NCBI GenBank assembly: GCA_943788025.1
Contig: CALSOR010000002.1
Span: 124,001 to 188,000, forward strand
DNA length: 64,000 bases
Source: JABAAE01 sp905480545
GTDB lineage: Bacteria > Planctomycetota > Planctomycetia > Pirellulales > Pirellulaceae
Direction of reading: 5' to 3'
The first letter of the stretch is position 1. Each line of letters starts with the position of its first letter. A program made the translations under genes and the position numbers. The notes beneath the pieces were generated by a model. That model had not been told where the DNA came from and did no database searches. It worked only from the letters and a program-made list of their open reading frames with translations. Below are positions 45,012 through 54,351 of this stretch, one piece after another.

Positions 45012-46904
45012 CTACCCATCCTTAGGCGCTGGATTTTCCTGGTTGATTTGATGCTGCTGCAATTTCATTTGAAAATGCGACGACAACAAATCAGCTTCTT
45101 CATCATCTGACAATTTGGCCTGGTTCAACCTGGCTTGAAATTGTCGAGATTTAATTTCAGTTTCTTGTTTTGCAAAGCTTTCGAATACGTCTTTCAAACG
45201 TTGATCCAAATCGCGTTGCGATTCTCCAAGCTTTTTTTGGGCCCGATCGTCAATTTCGACGAACAAGTTTTTCAAGCCAGGATCTTCAATATGAGTTAGT
45301 ACGATTTCAAAATCAAGTGAAGTTTTTCGGCGGTCTAGATCGATGTACGTTTCGAAGATTTCACGAAGCGGTCCATCGCTCAATAACGCTGGCGAGATTT
45401 GTTCAACAGCTTTCTGAAAGAGGCGAGAATCGGAAACCAGAATCTCCAATAGCTCGACCTCTCGAACCTCACACCGTGCAATTGAAACCGTCGCACGATT
45501 TTGTCCCGATTGATTCGAAGAGCCGGAACTGTTCGCAGAACCAAATTTCGGTTTCGATCGTTGACGAAGTTGCTGCAAACGACTGCGGATGTTTTCATCA
45601 TCGATTTGAAACTGACGAGCCAATCTTCCAATGATCTGCTGTTCGCGCAAACGAATGGAACCGGCTGAAAAGGACGCAGGCGCCAGTGCCAGCGTCCTCA
45701 GAATGTTATCCAACGCACTATTGGCCGCATGCGTATCACCGATCAGGTCAATGCCCAATGTTTCGTTGTGGATCTTGTATTCAAGCGCATCGACCGCCGC
45801 CCCTAGTAGCTTCGTCAATTCCTCGACGCCGTGTTTTTGTATAAAATCGAACGGATCCAGCTGGTCTGGCAATGTCAAAATCCTCAGGTCGGCATCACTA
45901 GCAACAAACAGCCCAACGACTTCGTTTGTTCGACGCCTACCTGCTTCGTCGCCGTCAAGCAGCAACGTGATCCGATCAGCGAATCGTTTGAGGACCTTGA
46001 TGTGGCGTTCGTTGACCGCTGTACCAAGTGCCGCGACAACGTTGCGCAGGCCAGCTTGCCAAGCCATCACAACATCGGTGTACCCTTCGACAATGACAAC
46101 ATCGCGTGATTTGGAGACGTGGTCTCGAACTACGTTCAGCGCGTAAAGGTTGTCGCTCTTGGAGAACAATCTTGTCTCGGGCGAGTTCCAGTATTTTGCA
46201 AGCCGCTGACCTTTTGCTGCCGCTTCTTCCTCGATCTCAGGAAGGACTCGACCGCCAAACGCGATTGCACGTTGCTGTGTGTCGAAGATCGGAAAAATGA
46301 TCCGTCCACGCAGTTTGTCGTAGTAGTTACCGCCACGCTCACTTTTTCCAACTAAACCGCATGCTTCAAAGACACGTGGGGAATATTGAGTTTTGCCACG
46401 CTCATTCAACCACGACCATTGATTTGGAGCATATCCGATTCTGAATGTAGAAATGCTGTCGTCGGAAATTCCGCGAGCGGACAGATACTGTCGCGCCGAG
46501 TTGGCTTCTGATGAATCAGTCAGGCATTTGTGATATTGTTCCGCCGCCCATCCGTTTGCTGCAAACAAGGTTTTTTTGTCATTCGGGTCGCCTGCCTTGG
46601 TCGGCTTTCCGGTTTGGCGTAATTCAATGCCAGCTCGTTCGGCCAGGATCTCAAGCGCACCGCGGAAATCAACATTTTCATGTTGCATGACAAAGCTGAA
46701 AATATCGCCACCAACATTGCACACCCAACACTTCCAGCTTTGGCGACTTTGGTTCACCTGCAGACTTGGATGGCTGTCATCATGCCAAGGACAAAGCGCA
46801 ACATACATCGGACCTCGACGGCTAAGATTTAAATAGCCACCTATGAGATCGACGATGTCAGTCGATTGTCGGACTTGATCTTTCGCATCAAAAGCGAGAG
46901 ACAT
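45012..46904 (-). CDS. dnaG: DNA primase DnaG
   Basis: 630 residues from the ATG at 46904, preceded by a GGAG site; the frame is open to 46922. The CHC2 zinc finger (ALCPWHDD, SWKCWVCNVGGD) lies at about residues 35-65. The TOPRIM core shows VIVEGYTDVVM and LLLDGDEAGRRR, and FGGRVL belongs to the basic RNA-polymerase region. The C-terminal third is a helical DnaB-interaction domain ending in a Gln-rich tail. It synthesises RNA primers for chromosome replication. It sits directly upstream of rpoD. Unlike in enterobacteria, rpsU is not seen before it. Confidence 0.96.
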   Translation of the reverse strand: MSLAFDAKDQVRQSTDIVDLIGGYLNLSRRGPMYVALCPWHDDSHPSLQVNQSRQSWKCWVCNVGGDIFSFVMQHENVDFRGALEILAERAGIELRQTGKPTKAGDPNDKKTLFAANGWAAEQYHKCLTDSSEANSARQYLSARGISDDSISTFRIGYAPNQWSWLNERGKTQYSPRVFEACGLVGKSERGGNYYDKLRGRIIFPIFDTQQRAIAFGGRVLPEIEEEAAAKGQRLAKYWNSPETRLFSKSDNLYALNVVRDHVSKSRDVVIVEGYTDVVMAWQAGLRNVVAALGTAVNERHIKVLKRFADRITLLLDGDEAGRRRTNEVVGLFVASDADLRILTLPDQLDPFDFIQKHGVEELTKLLGAAVDALEYKIHNETLGIDLIGDTHAANSALDNILRTLALAPASFSAGSIRLREQQIIGRLARQFQIDDENIRSRLQQLRQRSKPKFGSANSSGSSNQSGQNRATVSIARCEVREVELLEILVSDSRLFQKAVEQISPALLSDGPLREIFETYIDLDRRKTSLDFEIVLTHIEDPGLKNLFVEIDDRAQKKLGESQRDLDQRLKDVFESFAKQETEIKSRQFQARLNQAKLSDDEEADLLSSHFQMKLQQHQINQENPAPKDG

Positions 46905-47300
46905 GGTGAACTCCGTGAACAAATCAAGCGGGATGCATATCGTTCAACGGAAGCGACTCGAAACAGGCATCATGCCAGTGTTTGGAAAGTTGATTCGATC
47001 GTTTTGTCTCGGGCGGGTTGAGACAGCTGTGGGTCTATCCAGATCGTTCAACAAGCGTTTTGAGTTGCCTTCCTTAGCAAACTGGTCGGATCGTAAACCG
47101 TTGAAAAAAACTCGTCAATACGAATTAAAAAATTCGTTAAAGTTCTAGACGATTTTAACCGAAAGCTAGCGGTTTGGTCATCGATGTTAACGGATGCTGT
47201 CAGCCTTCGATAGCATGGCAAGCATCAGACGCGATCCTTACCAGCTAGAGCTGCGGCTCGTTAAAAAAACAACCAATTCCGTGTTCTGCAGGACCGAAAA
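46905..47300. other. Upstream region of dnaG, 396 bases, no gene
   Basis: An 81-codon plus-strand frame is present here but overlaps the candidate promoter and has no family resemblance. AT-rich bases lie at 47100-47150. The candidate promoter is listed separately. Confidence 0.4.
47090..47118 (-). promoter_or_regulatory. Candidate sigma70-type promoter of dnaG-rpoD
   Basis: On the minus strand TTGACG (47113-47118) is followed after exactly 17 bases by TACGAT (47090-47095), matching 5/6 and 4/6 of the consensus. The start would be near 47083, giving an untranslated leader of about 180 bases to dnaG. Confidence 0.45.
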
Positions 47301-48017
47301 CTAAAACGGCCAAATTCTGCCCAATGACTTTTGCTGAACCCCGGTCAACTCTTTGATCCCTTTTTTCGCAAGCTTAATCAATGATGCGAGTTCCTCTTCG
47401 GAGAAGACATCTTCTTCACCAGTGCCTTGCAATTCGACAAATTTCCCTCTGCCGGTCATGACAACGTTCATGTCGACACTTGCAGCGTAGTCTCCTTCAT
47501 AATCCAGATCGAGCGTCGGTTTACCATCAACGATTCCAACACTGATCGCAGCTAAACTATCGCGAAGCGGATAATTCTTTGGATCGGGTAGGTCTTTTTT
47601 GATCGACTGAATTGCATCGATCATTGCAATAAATGCTCCGGTAATCGATGCCGTTCGAGTTCCTCCGTCGGCTTGCAAGACATCGCAGTCAACATTGACT
47701 TGACGTGGTCCGAGAGCCTCAAGATCAGCGACCGCGCGAAGACTGCGCCCGATGAGGCGTTGGATTTCGGTCGTTCTTCCGTCGACTTTTCCACTTCGAT
47801 CACGACGTTTTCGCGGGCTCGTACTGCTGGGGATCATGTTGTATTCGGCCGTGATCCAACCCTTCTGTTCTTCACGCATCCACGGCGGAAGGTTGTTATC
47901 GACTTCTGCCGTGCATAGAACGATCGTTTCGCCACATTGATATAAAACACTTCCAGCCGACTTGTTGGTAAATTTCCGTTTGATTTTAACGGGGCGAATT
48001 TCGTTTGCTTTTCTCAT
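47301..48017 (-). CDS. rph: Ribonuclease PH
   Basis: 238 residues from the ATG at 48017 (MRKANEIRPVKIKRKF); the upstream extension to 48074 lacks family similarity. The fold is the phosphate-dependent exoribonuclease type: PPWMREEQKGWITAEYNMIPSST, the RGRDRSGKVDGRT-like basic patch, SLRAVADLEALGPRQVNVDCDVLQADGGTRTASITG and the C-terminal metal-binding DYEGDYAASVDMN. It trims the 3' end of pre-tRNA. It lies upstream of dnaG-rpoD with a 396-base gap, so an independent transcript is likely. Confidence 0.96.
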   Translation of the reverse strand: MRKANEIRPVKIKRKFTNKSAGSVLYQCGETIVLCTAEVDNNLPPWMREEQKGWITAEYNMIPSSTSPRKRRDRSGKVDGRTTEIQRLIGRSLRAVADLEALGPRQVNVDCDVLQADGGTRTASITGAFIAMIDAIQSIKKDLPDPKNYPLRDSLAAISVGIVDGKPTLDLDYEGDYAASVDMNVVMTGRGKFVELQGTGEEDVFSEEELASLIKLAKKGIKELTGVQQKSLGRIWPF

Positions 48018-48411
48018 GTTATTTTTACGTCCAATGGTTTCGCTTGCGGTGTTCGTCGTATGTGATTGCTGCATTGTTTCAAGCTATTTTGTTCAACAAT
48101 AAATCGCCGCCTGCAATAATCAAAGGGGACGTTGCATGCATCGAAGATCATCAATTGGAACATGGCCTGCAATCACAATTACAAAAAAGTCGCTGAGTAA
48201 CACATTTCTTTTTTTCCTTTTTTGATTTCAGGAAAGCACCCACCAGGCAGTGCGAACCTCTGTAGACTGCCGCGAACCGCGTTTTCGATGGCCGATCAGG
48301 ACTTATCATGCAAAGCAAAATCAGCGGGCAAGTTCCTGCTTGATCTTTTACGATGCCGCGACATCATTTCCGTGTGATTTCGCTTGGCATAGAGACACCA
48401 CAATCGTTCCG
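48018..48411. other. Intergenic region between rph and a small ORF, no gene seen
   Basis: 394 bases with no convincing ORF, RNA gene or long hairpin. A T-rich stretch lies at about 48208-48230. It should contain the rph promoter. Confidence 0.35.
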
Positions 48412-48741
48412 TTACAACTCGCTGCCACCCAGTTGCTCAAAAAGGACTCTAACATAGCGACTCAGTTTTGAAACAAGCTCATCGTCCGTCGCGATCACAG
48501 GTTTTTCCGAGTCAATTTCGCCAGCCTGTGCAGACATAACGACTGCGGCCAAAACGTGCTGGACGTCTACCGGCAAGTCCGTTTTCTCTTCCAACTTCAG
48601 TCCCAAATCGAACAGCACGTCAGCCAACTCGGGTGCGACCGTCGCTTCGTTTTTCTTTGAAATCGTAATGCCGGGAACGATTTGCCGACCTTGCGATTGA
48701 ACTTTTTTCGAACTTCCACTTTTTGATTTTGGCTTTCCCAA
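48412..48741 (-). CDS. Small hypothetical protein
   Basis: 109 residues, beginning with a basic low-complexity stretch (KPKSKSGSSKKVQSQGR) and then a predicted helical part (VDVQHVLAAVVMSAQAGEID, ELVSKLSRYVRVLFEQLGG). No recognised family. Its start lies 7 bases after the stop of the metallophosphoesterase gene on the same strand, which supports cotranscription. Its codon use and lack of a competing frame make it plausible as a real gene, but the function is unknown. Confidence 0.55.
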   Translation of the reverse strand: MGKPKSKSGSSKKVQSQGRQIVPGITISKKNEATVAPELADVLFDLGLKLEEKTDLPVDVQHVLAAVVMSAQAGEIDSEKPVIATDDELVSKLSRYVRVLFEQLGGSEL

Positions 48742-48748
48742 TTCGATC

Positions 48749-49630
48749 TCAAACTTTCTGCCAGTTGTAGCTTTTTTGTTTCACGAAACCGGAAATGACA
48801 ATGTCTCCATTTGCCGAAATTTTGGCCAGCGAAAAAGCATTGTTTTCGTCGCCTGAACCTTCGACCATTGCAACCATCGTGCAATAGTGAATTCCGTCGA
48901 TTTCTTTATGATCATTCGCGTGACTATGGCCCTGAAAGACGGCGAGCACATTTTTCGATTTCGAAAGAATCTTGCGCACTGCGATCGCGTTTTTTACGCC
49001 GTGGCTATTGGCTACATCGAGACGCTGATGAGCGAAGACAACCACTTTCTTTTTGGTTTCAGTTAGGTCTTTTTCAAGCCACTCCAATTCCGCTTGTGGG
49101 ATGTTGGGATCCGTCCATTTGAAATTCTTTCGACCGTAGGGCGTTCCATCGGAGCGAAAGCAAGAATCCAAAACAACGAAGTGAATTCCTCCTTCGTCGA
49201 ATGAATAATACGATTCTTTCCTTTCAATGCCGTCAAGGAATTCCTGCTTGGTCAGCGTGTGGACGCAATGATTTCCAAGAACGTAGTGGCGATTGTCTGA
49301 GATCGCCGCAAAGTCCTTGTTGATCCGCTTGAGGTAACCCAGTTCCGTCGGTACCGAGTCCGCCGCGTCGATCAAATCGCCAAGCTCAACGATAAAGTTC
49401 GGTTTTGTGTTTTTGAATTGCTCTGAGGCAGTTTCCAGCTTTTTGATTGACTCTCGATAATGTCGGCTACCCGCTGGAGCCTTGTCGGAATAGTGCAAGT
49501 CCGTCACGATCCCAAAACTCAATGTTTCAAGTCGGTCGGAAAACGTGTTTCCCGACGCATTTAACGCTGACGAAGCGGAAAGCATCAATGTTCCGTTGAC
49601 AATAAACGCCCGTCTACTGAGTTGTTTCAT
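48749..49630 (-). CDS. Secreted metallophosphoesterase
   Basis: 293 residues from the ATG at 49630 (MKQLSRRAFIVNGTLMLSASSA), whose RR-containing N-terminus resembles a Tat or Sec signal. Calcineurin-like metal ligands appear in order: FGIVTDLHYSD, IVELGDLIDAADS, YVLGNHCVHTL, VVVFAHQRLD and VFQGHSHAND. It hydrolyses phosphomono- or phosphodiesters with a di-metal centre in the periplasm. The frame is open to 49783, but that part overlaps the thrS promoter region. The small hypothetical gene follows it. Confidence 0.88.
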   Translation of the reverse strand: MKQLSRRAFIVNGTLMLSASSALNASGNTFSDRLETLSFGIVTDLHYSDKAPAGSRHYRESIKKLETASEQFKNTKPNFIVELGDLIDAADSVPTELGYLKRINKDFAAISDNRHYVLGNHCVHTLTKQEFLDGIERKESYYSFDEGGIHFVVLDSCFRSDGTPYGRKNFKWTDPNIPQAELEWLEKDLTETKKKVVVFAHQRLDVANSHGVKNAIAVRKILSKSKNVLAVFQGHSHANDHKEIDGIHYCTMVAMVEGSGDENNAFSLAKISANGDIVISGFVKQKSYNWQKV

Positions 49631-49846
49631 TGGTTTTCTATCTAAAAATTGAAATGTTTCAACACGAAACCTGATCCCCGGCGATTCTTCATGAACCTTG
49701 CCTTGTGCTGTTTGTCGGATAGTCGATATCCTATCACAGCGCAGTTGGGCACAAAGCCGCCCAAATCCCGCATTTTCCGGCAAATCAGTTTTGACACGGT
49801 CCTTTGTATCGACGGTGGCTGATTCGCATTTTCATGAAAGAAGAAC

Positions 49847-51913
49847 ATGGTTTCAGTCCGCCTTCCCGATGGTAGCGTAAAAGAATTCAATAGATCAGTG
49901 ACCCCACTCGATGTTGCAAGCGACATCGGACCTGGTCTTGCCAAGGCTGCGATCGCAGCGGAAGTCGACGGGCAACAAGTCGGTTTGGATTATGCCTTGC
50001 CCGACGATGGCGAAGTCGCACTTAAACTCTTCACAAAGAAGAATTCCGAAGCCCTTAGCATTATGCGGCATTCGGCAGCCCACGTGATGGCTCGAGCGGT
50101 TATGCGGATCAAAAAGGGCGTCCAACTGGCGTTTGGTCCAGTAAAAGGCGAGCAATTCTACTATGATTTTGAAGTCGATGAGCCGATCACTGAAGACGAT
50201 TTTCCGGCGATTGAAAAAGAAATGAAAGCGATCATTAAAAAAAATGAGCCTTTCGAACGCATCGAACGCCCGCGTGACGAAGCGCTTCAAATCTGCAAAG
50301 ACATGCGACAAAAACTGAAGGTCGAGCATATTGAATCCGGGCTCGCCGACCACGAATCGCTTTCGTTTTATCAGCAAGGTGAGTTTCTGGATCTTTGTCG
50401 CGGACCTCATGTCCCATCAGCAGGCGCGATCGGGGCGGTAAAACTGCTGTTCGTTGCCGGTGCGTATTGGAAAAACGACGCCTCTAACAAACAATTGCAA
50501 CGACTTTATGCGACCGCATTCTTTGACAAAGCCGATCTTGCCAATTATGTCGAGCGAATGGCCGAAGCCCAAAAACGAGACCATCGTATCCTTGGCCGTA
50601 AACATGGCTTTTTTCACATTGATGAAATGGTCGGACAGGGCCTGATCTTATGGGCTCCCAAAGGAGCCTATGTACGGCAAAAACTGCAGGAATTTATTCA
50701 TCTTCATTTGCAAAGACAAGGTTACGACCAGGTTTTCACTCCGCATATCGGAAAGCTTGATCTCTACAAAACGTCCGGGCACTTTCCATACTATCAAGAC
50801 AGCCAATACCCACCGCTGATCAATCATGACCAACTGAAGAAATTGGCGGATGAAGGCTGCACTTGTAGCGATTTGTCGAACAGCATGAAGTCCGGCGAAA
50901 TCGACGGCTACCTCTTGAAGCCGATGAATTGCCCACACCACATTAAAATCTTCGACGCGCAGCAGCGAAGTTATCGTGATCTGCCGATTCGATTGGCCGA
51001 GTTTGGTACCGTTTACCGCTGGGAACAATCGGGGGAAATTGGCGGGCTGACTCGGGTTCGTGGATTCACTCAGGACGATGCGCACCTATTTGTCACTGAG
51101 GATCAAGTTGCAGACGAATTGGCCGGATGCCTTGAGTTGGTGAAAATCGTTTTTGCCGCAGTGGGCATGGACGACTACAGCGTTCGTGTAGGATTGCGAG
51201 ATCCGGATTCGTCAAAATACGTAGGCGATCCTGCAAATTGGGACAAAGCCGAACTGGCCTGCCGAGAAGCCGCAAAAACATTAGGTAAACCGTTCATCGA
51301 AGAACCGGGTGAGGCCGCATTCTACGGGCCGAAAATTGACTTTGTGGTCAATGATTGCATCGGAAGGAAGTGGCAACTGGGAACCGTACAGGTCGACTAT
51401 AACTTGCCAGAACGATTTGATTTGTCATACATCGGAGCTGACAATAAGCACCATCGTCCAATCATGATTCACCGCGCACCATTTGGATCCATGGAACGAT
51501 TTATCGGCGTATTGATCGAGCATTTTGCCGGTGCGTTTCCGCTTTGGTTGGCGCCGGAGCAAATCCGCTTGATGACCGTCAGTGAGAAATCAGAGGATTA
51601 CGGGCGTGAAGTTGAACAACGTCTTAAAGCAGCGGGCTTCAAAGTCCATGGTGATTTTCGGCCAGAAAAACTTGGCTCCAAAATTCGCGATGCACAGATG
51701 GAATTGATCCCTTACATGGCCGTCGTCGGCCCACGCGACGCGGAAAGCGGGACTCTCTCGCTGCGTGACCGAGTCGATGGTGACTTGGGAGCGCTGACCA
51801 TTGATGAAACGATTGCGAAGCTTCAAAAAGAAGTGGAAGAAAAAGTGGTCAAACAAAAATTTGCAAACACCGGCGTGATTGCCGAAGAAGGCGAAACGCA
51901 AAACGAATATTGA
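49847..51913 (+). CDS. thrS: Threonyl-tRNA synthetase
   Basis: 688 residues. N-terminal TGS domain (VSVRLPDGSVKEFNRSVTP), editing domain (SIMRHSAAHVMARAV with the HxxxH metal motif, then FLDLCRGPHVPSAG), catalytic class II core (MNCPHHIKIFDAQQRSY, FGTVYRWEQSGEIGGLTRVRGFTQDDAH) and the C-terminal anticodon-binding domain (QIRLMTVSEKSEDYGREVEQ). It charges tRNA-Thr and edits mischarged serine. There is a family-typical insertion (about 335-365: YPPLINHDQLKKLADEGCTC) between motif 1 and the zinc-binding MNCPHH. It diverges from the metallophosphoesterase gene. Confidence 0.97.
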   Translation: MVSVRLPDGSVKEFNRSVTPLDVASDIGPGLAKAAIAAEVDGQQVGLDYALPDDGEVALKLFTKKNSEALSIMRHSAAHVMARAVMRIKKGVQLAFGPVKGEQFYYDFEVDEPITEDDFPAIEKEMKAIIKKNEPFERIERPRDEALQICKDMRQKLKVEHIESGLADHESLSFYQQGEFLDLCRGPHVPSAGAIGAVKLLFVAGAYWKNDASNKQLQRLYATAFFDKADLANYVERMAEAQKRDHRILGRKHGFFHIDEMVGQGLILWAPKGAYVRQKLQEFIHLHLQRQGYDQVFTPHIGKLDLYKTSGHFPYYQDSQYPPLINHDQLKKLADEGCTCSDLSNSMKSGEIDGYLLKPMNCPHHIKIFDAQQRSYRDLPIRLAEFGTVYRWEQSGEIGGLTRVRGFTQDDAHLFVTEDQVADELAGCLELVKIVFAAVGMDDYSVRVGLRDPDSSKYVGDPANWDKAELACREAAKTLGKPFIEEPGEAAFYGPKIDFVVNDCIGRKWQLGTVQVDYNLPERFDLSYIGADNKHHRPIMIHRAPFGSMERFIGVLIEHFAGAFPLWLAPEQIRLMTVSEKSEDYGREVEQRLKAAGFKVHGDFRPEKLGSKIRDAQMELIPYMAVVGPRDAESGTLSLRDRVDGDLGALTIDETIAKLQKEVEEKVVKQKFANTGVIAEEGETQNEY

Positions 51914-52066
51914 TTCATTTTGCGTCCTTTGAATTGACTAATCGATGAATGGAGACAGTCCTGATTCGAACCGAAGTAAACCGAGTCAACAGAGAAGAGG
52001 AGTGGAATAATGAATCAGCAAGTTAGCCGACAATCATTTTCTTACTCCATTCTTTCTGTGATCCTC

Positions 52067-52086
52067 AATTTTTGATTTCAAAAATT
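52067..52086. repeat. AT-rich inverted repeat between convergent thrS and S9 peptidase genes
   Basis: AATTTTTGA (52067-52075) and TCAAAAATT (52078-52086) are perfect inverted repeats around TT. It may help terminate both transcripts, although the stem is GC-poor. Confidence 0.35.
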
Positions 52087-52100
52087 CGATGCGAGGTCGA

Positions 52101-54215
52101 TCACTCTTTTTCGAACGTTGGCTTCAAATGCTTATGAAAGTATTCCCAGCGGATCTGTGAATACGTACTGCCAATTCCATGTTTGAAACCTGGGTAGATT
52201 TGCATATCGAACCTTTTGTTGGCGGCATGCAGCGCGTTGACCAACTGCCAAGTGTTGGCTGGGTGAACGTTATCGTCGATCAAGCCATGAACCAACAGTA
52301 ACTTTCCGCTTAAGTTCTCCGCATATTTCATGCACGAGCCATTTTCATAACCGTCGCGGTTTTCCTGGGGCGTTCGCATGTAACGCTCTGTGTAAATGGT
52401 GTCATAGTTTTCCCATGTCGTGACCGGTGCACCTGAAACGGCAACGTGAAAAACCTCAGGGAATTTTAAAACGGCCAATGCAGACATGTAACCGCCATAA
52501 GAGTGCCCATAGATTCCGACTCGTGATCCATCGATGTAATCCCGTTTTGACAGGAACTTCACTCCGTCCGCTTGATCCAGTAGATCTGGCTCACCAAGTT
52601 TCAAATACGTGGCGGTCTCAAACGCTTTTCCGCGCTCAATCGTTCCTCGGTTCCCAATTTTCGCTATGCAATAACCGAATTCGCAATATGGATTGGCCGG
52701 GTTAAAACGATTGGAAAGTCCACGCGAGCCAGGGCCTCCGTAGACATCAATGAGCAAAGGATATTTTTTCGACGGGTCAAAATTTGTAGGTTTGTGTAGC
52801 GTTCCGTAAATCACGGTTTTTCCGTCAGCTGAAATGAACTCAAACAACTCACTGGTGATCATCTTCGAATTTTCGTCATCAACGTCTGCCACTTCCAGTT
52901 CCAACACCATTTTGCCGGTTGCATCATAAAGCACCGTCTTTGGGGGCGTGTTAACGTTTTCGCAGGTAGCAATCACCCATTTATTGTCCGGGGAAATGAT
53001 AAAAGCAGAATGATGAAGTGGCATAGTCGTTATCCGAACATGTTCCGTTCCATCCAATCTGGTTCGATGCAATTGAATGTTATATGGATTTTTGTCGCTG
53101 TACGCCGTGAAATAAAACCATCCATTTTTTTCATCAACGACTTGAATCTGAGAGACCGGATAGTCTTCCGCCTGAGTCAACTTGTTAATAAACTTTCCTT
53201 TCAGATCACGAAGCTCATAGTTCTTCCAGCCATTCTTTTCGGTTTCCCATACAAACCTTTTCCTATCGGAAAGAAACTTAATCACCGGGGAGTTTTCTTG
53301 AAACGCTTCCTGTTTTTCCGTCACGACAATCCGGGAGTCACCCGTCGCTGGATCAACCGCGAATACGTCAAGAATGTCTTGGTGCCGATTGGTTCGATTT
53401 ACGAGCAATTCGGTCCCATCAGGTGTCCACCGAATATCATAGAGGTACTGTGTCTCCTCGCCTTCGATGATTGCTTCCACCGTCTTTCTTGTTGCCAATT
53501 CGTAAATCAGAATCTTGACTTTTGGGTTTGGATCACCAGCCTTGGGGTAACGTACGGTTTGCAGCTTGGTGTAGCTCTTCGCATTGTCAATGGTCAAATG
53601 GTAGTCTCGCATGTGTTGCTCGTCGACGCGATAAAATGCTAAGAACCTATCGTCCGGCGACCACCACATTGCCGTCGATTGGGAAAGCTCTTCACCATAG
53701 ACCCAACAGCCCGTTCCAAAACGAACCTTGACGTTTCCGTCGGTCGTTACCGAAACCGCCTCTTGCCCCTTGTCCCTGGGGACAATTTTGACATTAAAGT
53801 CCTGATAAACCGCATCCCATTTGCCGTCGTTTGACGGCTCGATTGGACGCTGTTCTGCGCGCGGGACTCGCAAACCGCGTCGTCGTGGTTTTACCGGCTC
53901 ACGTTTGATAACCTTGAACTCAGCAGCGTCAACGAATTCACCCGACTCAAGATCGACAACCTTTCTTCCGTTGGAACCGACAAACGACAGCTTTGAATGA
54001 TCAGCGGCCCATTGGACCTTTTGAACACGACCGCCAGTCGCAACCTGTCCTCTTGAGCGAAGCACTTTATTGAACAGACCGTATCCTGGAAGCTTCGAAA
54101 AAGTGGGATCGCTGGTCGGCGTTTGCGAAACACTGTTTTGGGAGGCTAAGGCAATCACGCTTAGCGTCAACATTAACGCGCCCGCCGATTTGCACTTTCC
54201 AACGTTTTTAAACAT
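52101..54215 (-). CDS. Secreted S9-family prolyl oligopeptidase / dipeptidyl peptidase IV-like
   Basis: 704 residues from the ATG at 54215, which has an AAGAG-like site; the frame is open to 54236. After a signal peptide, the N-terminal half is a beta-propeller (FLAFYRVDEQHMRDYHL, RWTPDGTELLVNRTNRHQ) and the C-terminal half is an alpha/beta hydrolase domain. The triad is Ser in IYGHSYGGYMSALAV, Asp in GLIDDNVHP and His in GFKHGIGS. It cleaves peptides after proline (or related residues) in the periplasm or exterior. It converges with thrS, with about 190 bases between stops. It carries a short basic RRR/RAEQR stretch near residue 110. Confidence 0.92.
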   Translation of the reverse strand: MFKNVGKCKSAGALMLTLSVIALASQNSVSQTPTSDPTFSKLPGYGLFNKVLRSRGQVATGGRVQKVQWAADHSKLSFVGSNGRKVVDLESGEFVDAAEFKVIKREPVKPRRRGLRVPRAEQRPIEPSNDGKWDAVYQDFNVKIVPRDKGQEAVSVTTDGNVKVRFGTGCWVYGEELSQSTAMWWSPDDRFLAFYRVDEQHMRDYHLTIDNAKSYTKLQTVRYPKAGDPNPKVKILIYELATRKTVEAIIEGEETQYLYDIRWTPDGTELLVNRTNRHQDILDVFAVDPATGDSRIVVTEKQEAFQENSPVIKFLSDRKRFVWETEKNGWKNYELRDLKGKFINKLTQAEDYPVSQIQVVDEKNGWFYFTAYSDKNPYNIQLHRTRLDGTEHVRITTMPLHHSAFIISPDNKWVIATCENVNTPPKTVLYDATGKMVLELEVADVDDENSKMITSELFEFISADGKTVIYGTLHKPTNFDPSKKYPLLIDVYGGPGSRGLSNRFNPANPYCEFGYCIAKIGNRGTIERGKAFETATYLKLGEPDLLDQADGVKFLSKRDYIDGSRVGIYGHSYGGYMSALAVLKFPEVFHVAVSGAPVTTWENYDTIYTERYMRTPQENRDGYENGSCMKYAENLSGKLLLVHGLIDDNVHPANTWQLVNALHAANKRFDMQIYPGFKHGIGSTYSQIRWEYFHKHLKPTFEKE

Positions 54216-54250
54216 ATCGATCTCTTGAAACTTCATTTGTACTATCTGAA

Positions 54251-54279
54251 AATTTTCACACCCAAATCATACTTTGGGT
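54251..54279 (-). terminator. Possible hairpin after the MBL-fold hydrolase
   Basis: ACCCAAA (54260-54266) pairs with TTTGGGT (54273-54279) across a 6-base loop, about 72 bases after the stop of the upstream minus-strand gene. On the minus strand it is followed by GAAAATTTTC rather than a clean T-run. A weak terminator is possible. Confidence 0.35.
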
Positions 54280-54351
54280 AACACAGCCCGTACGACGTCT
54301 ACGACAGATTCGGCAGCCGCTTGGCCAAAATTGACGGCATTCAACCACAAA

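Noticed and set aside
46903..47148. 81-codon plus-strand frame before dnaG
   Set aside because: It overlaps the candidate dnaG promoter and has no ribosome site or family resemblance.
53010..53642. 210-codon plus-strand frame
   Set aside because: It is antisense to the S9 peptidase propeller and shows no family motif.
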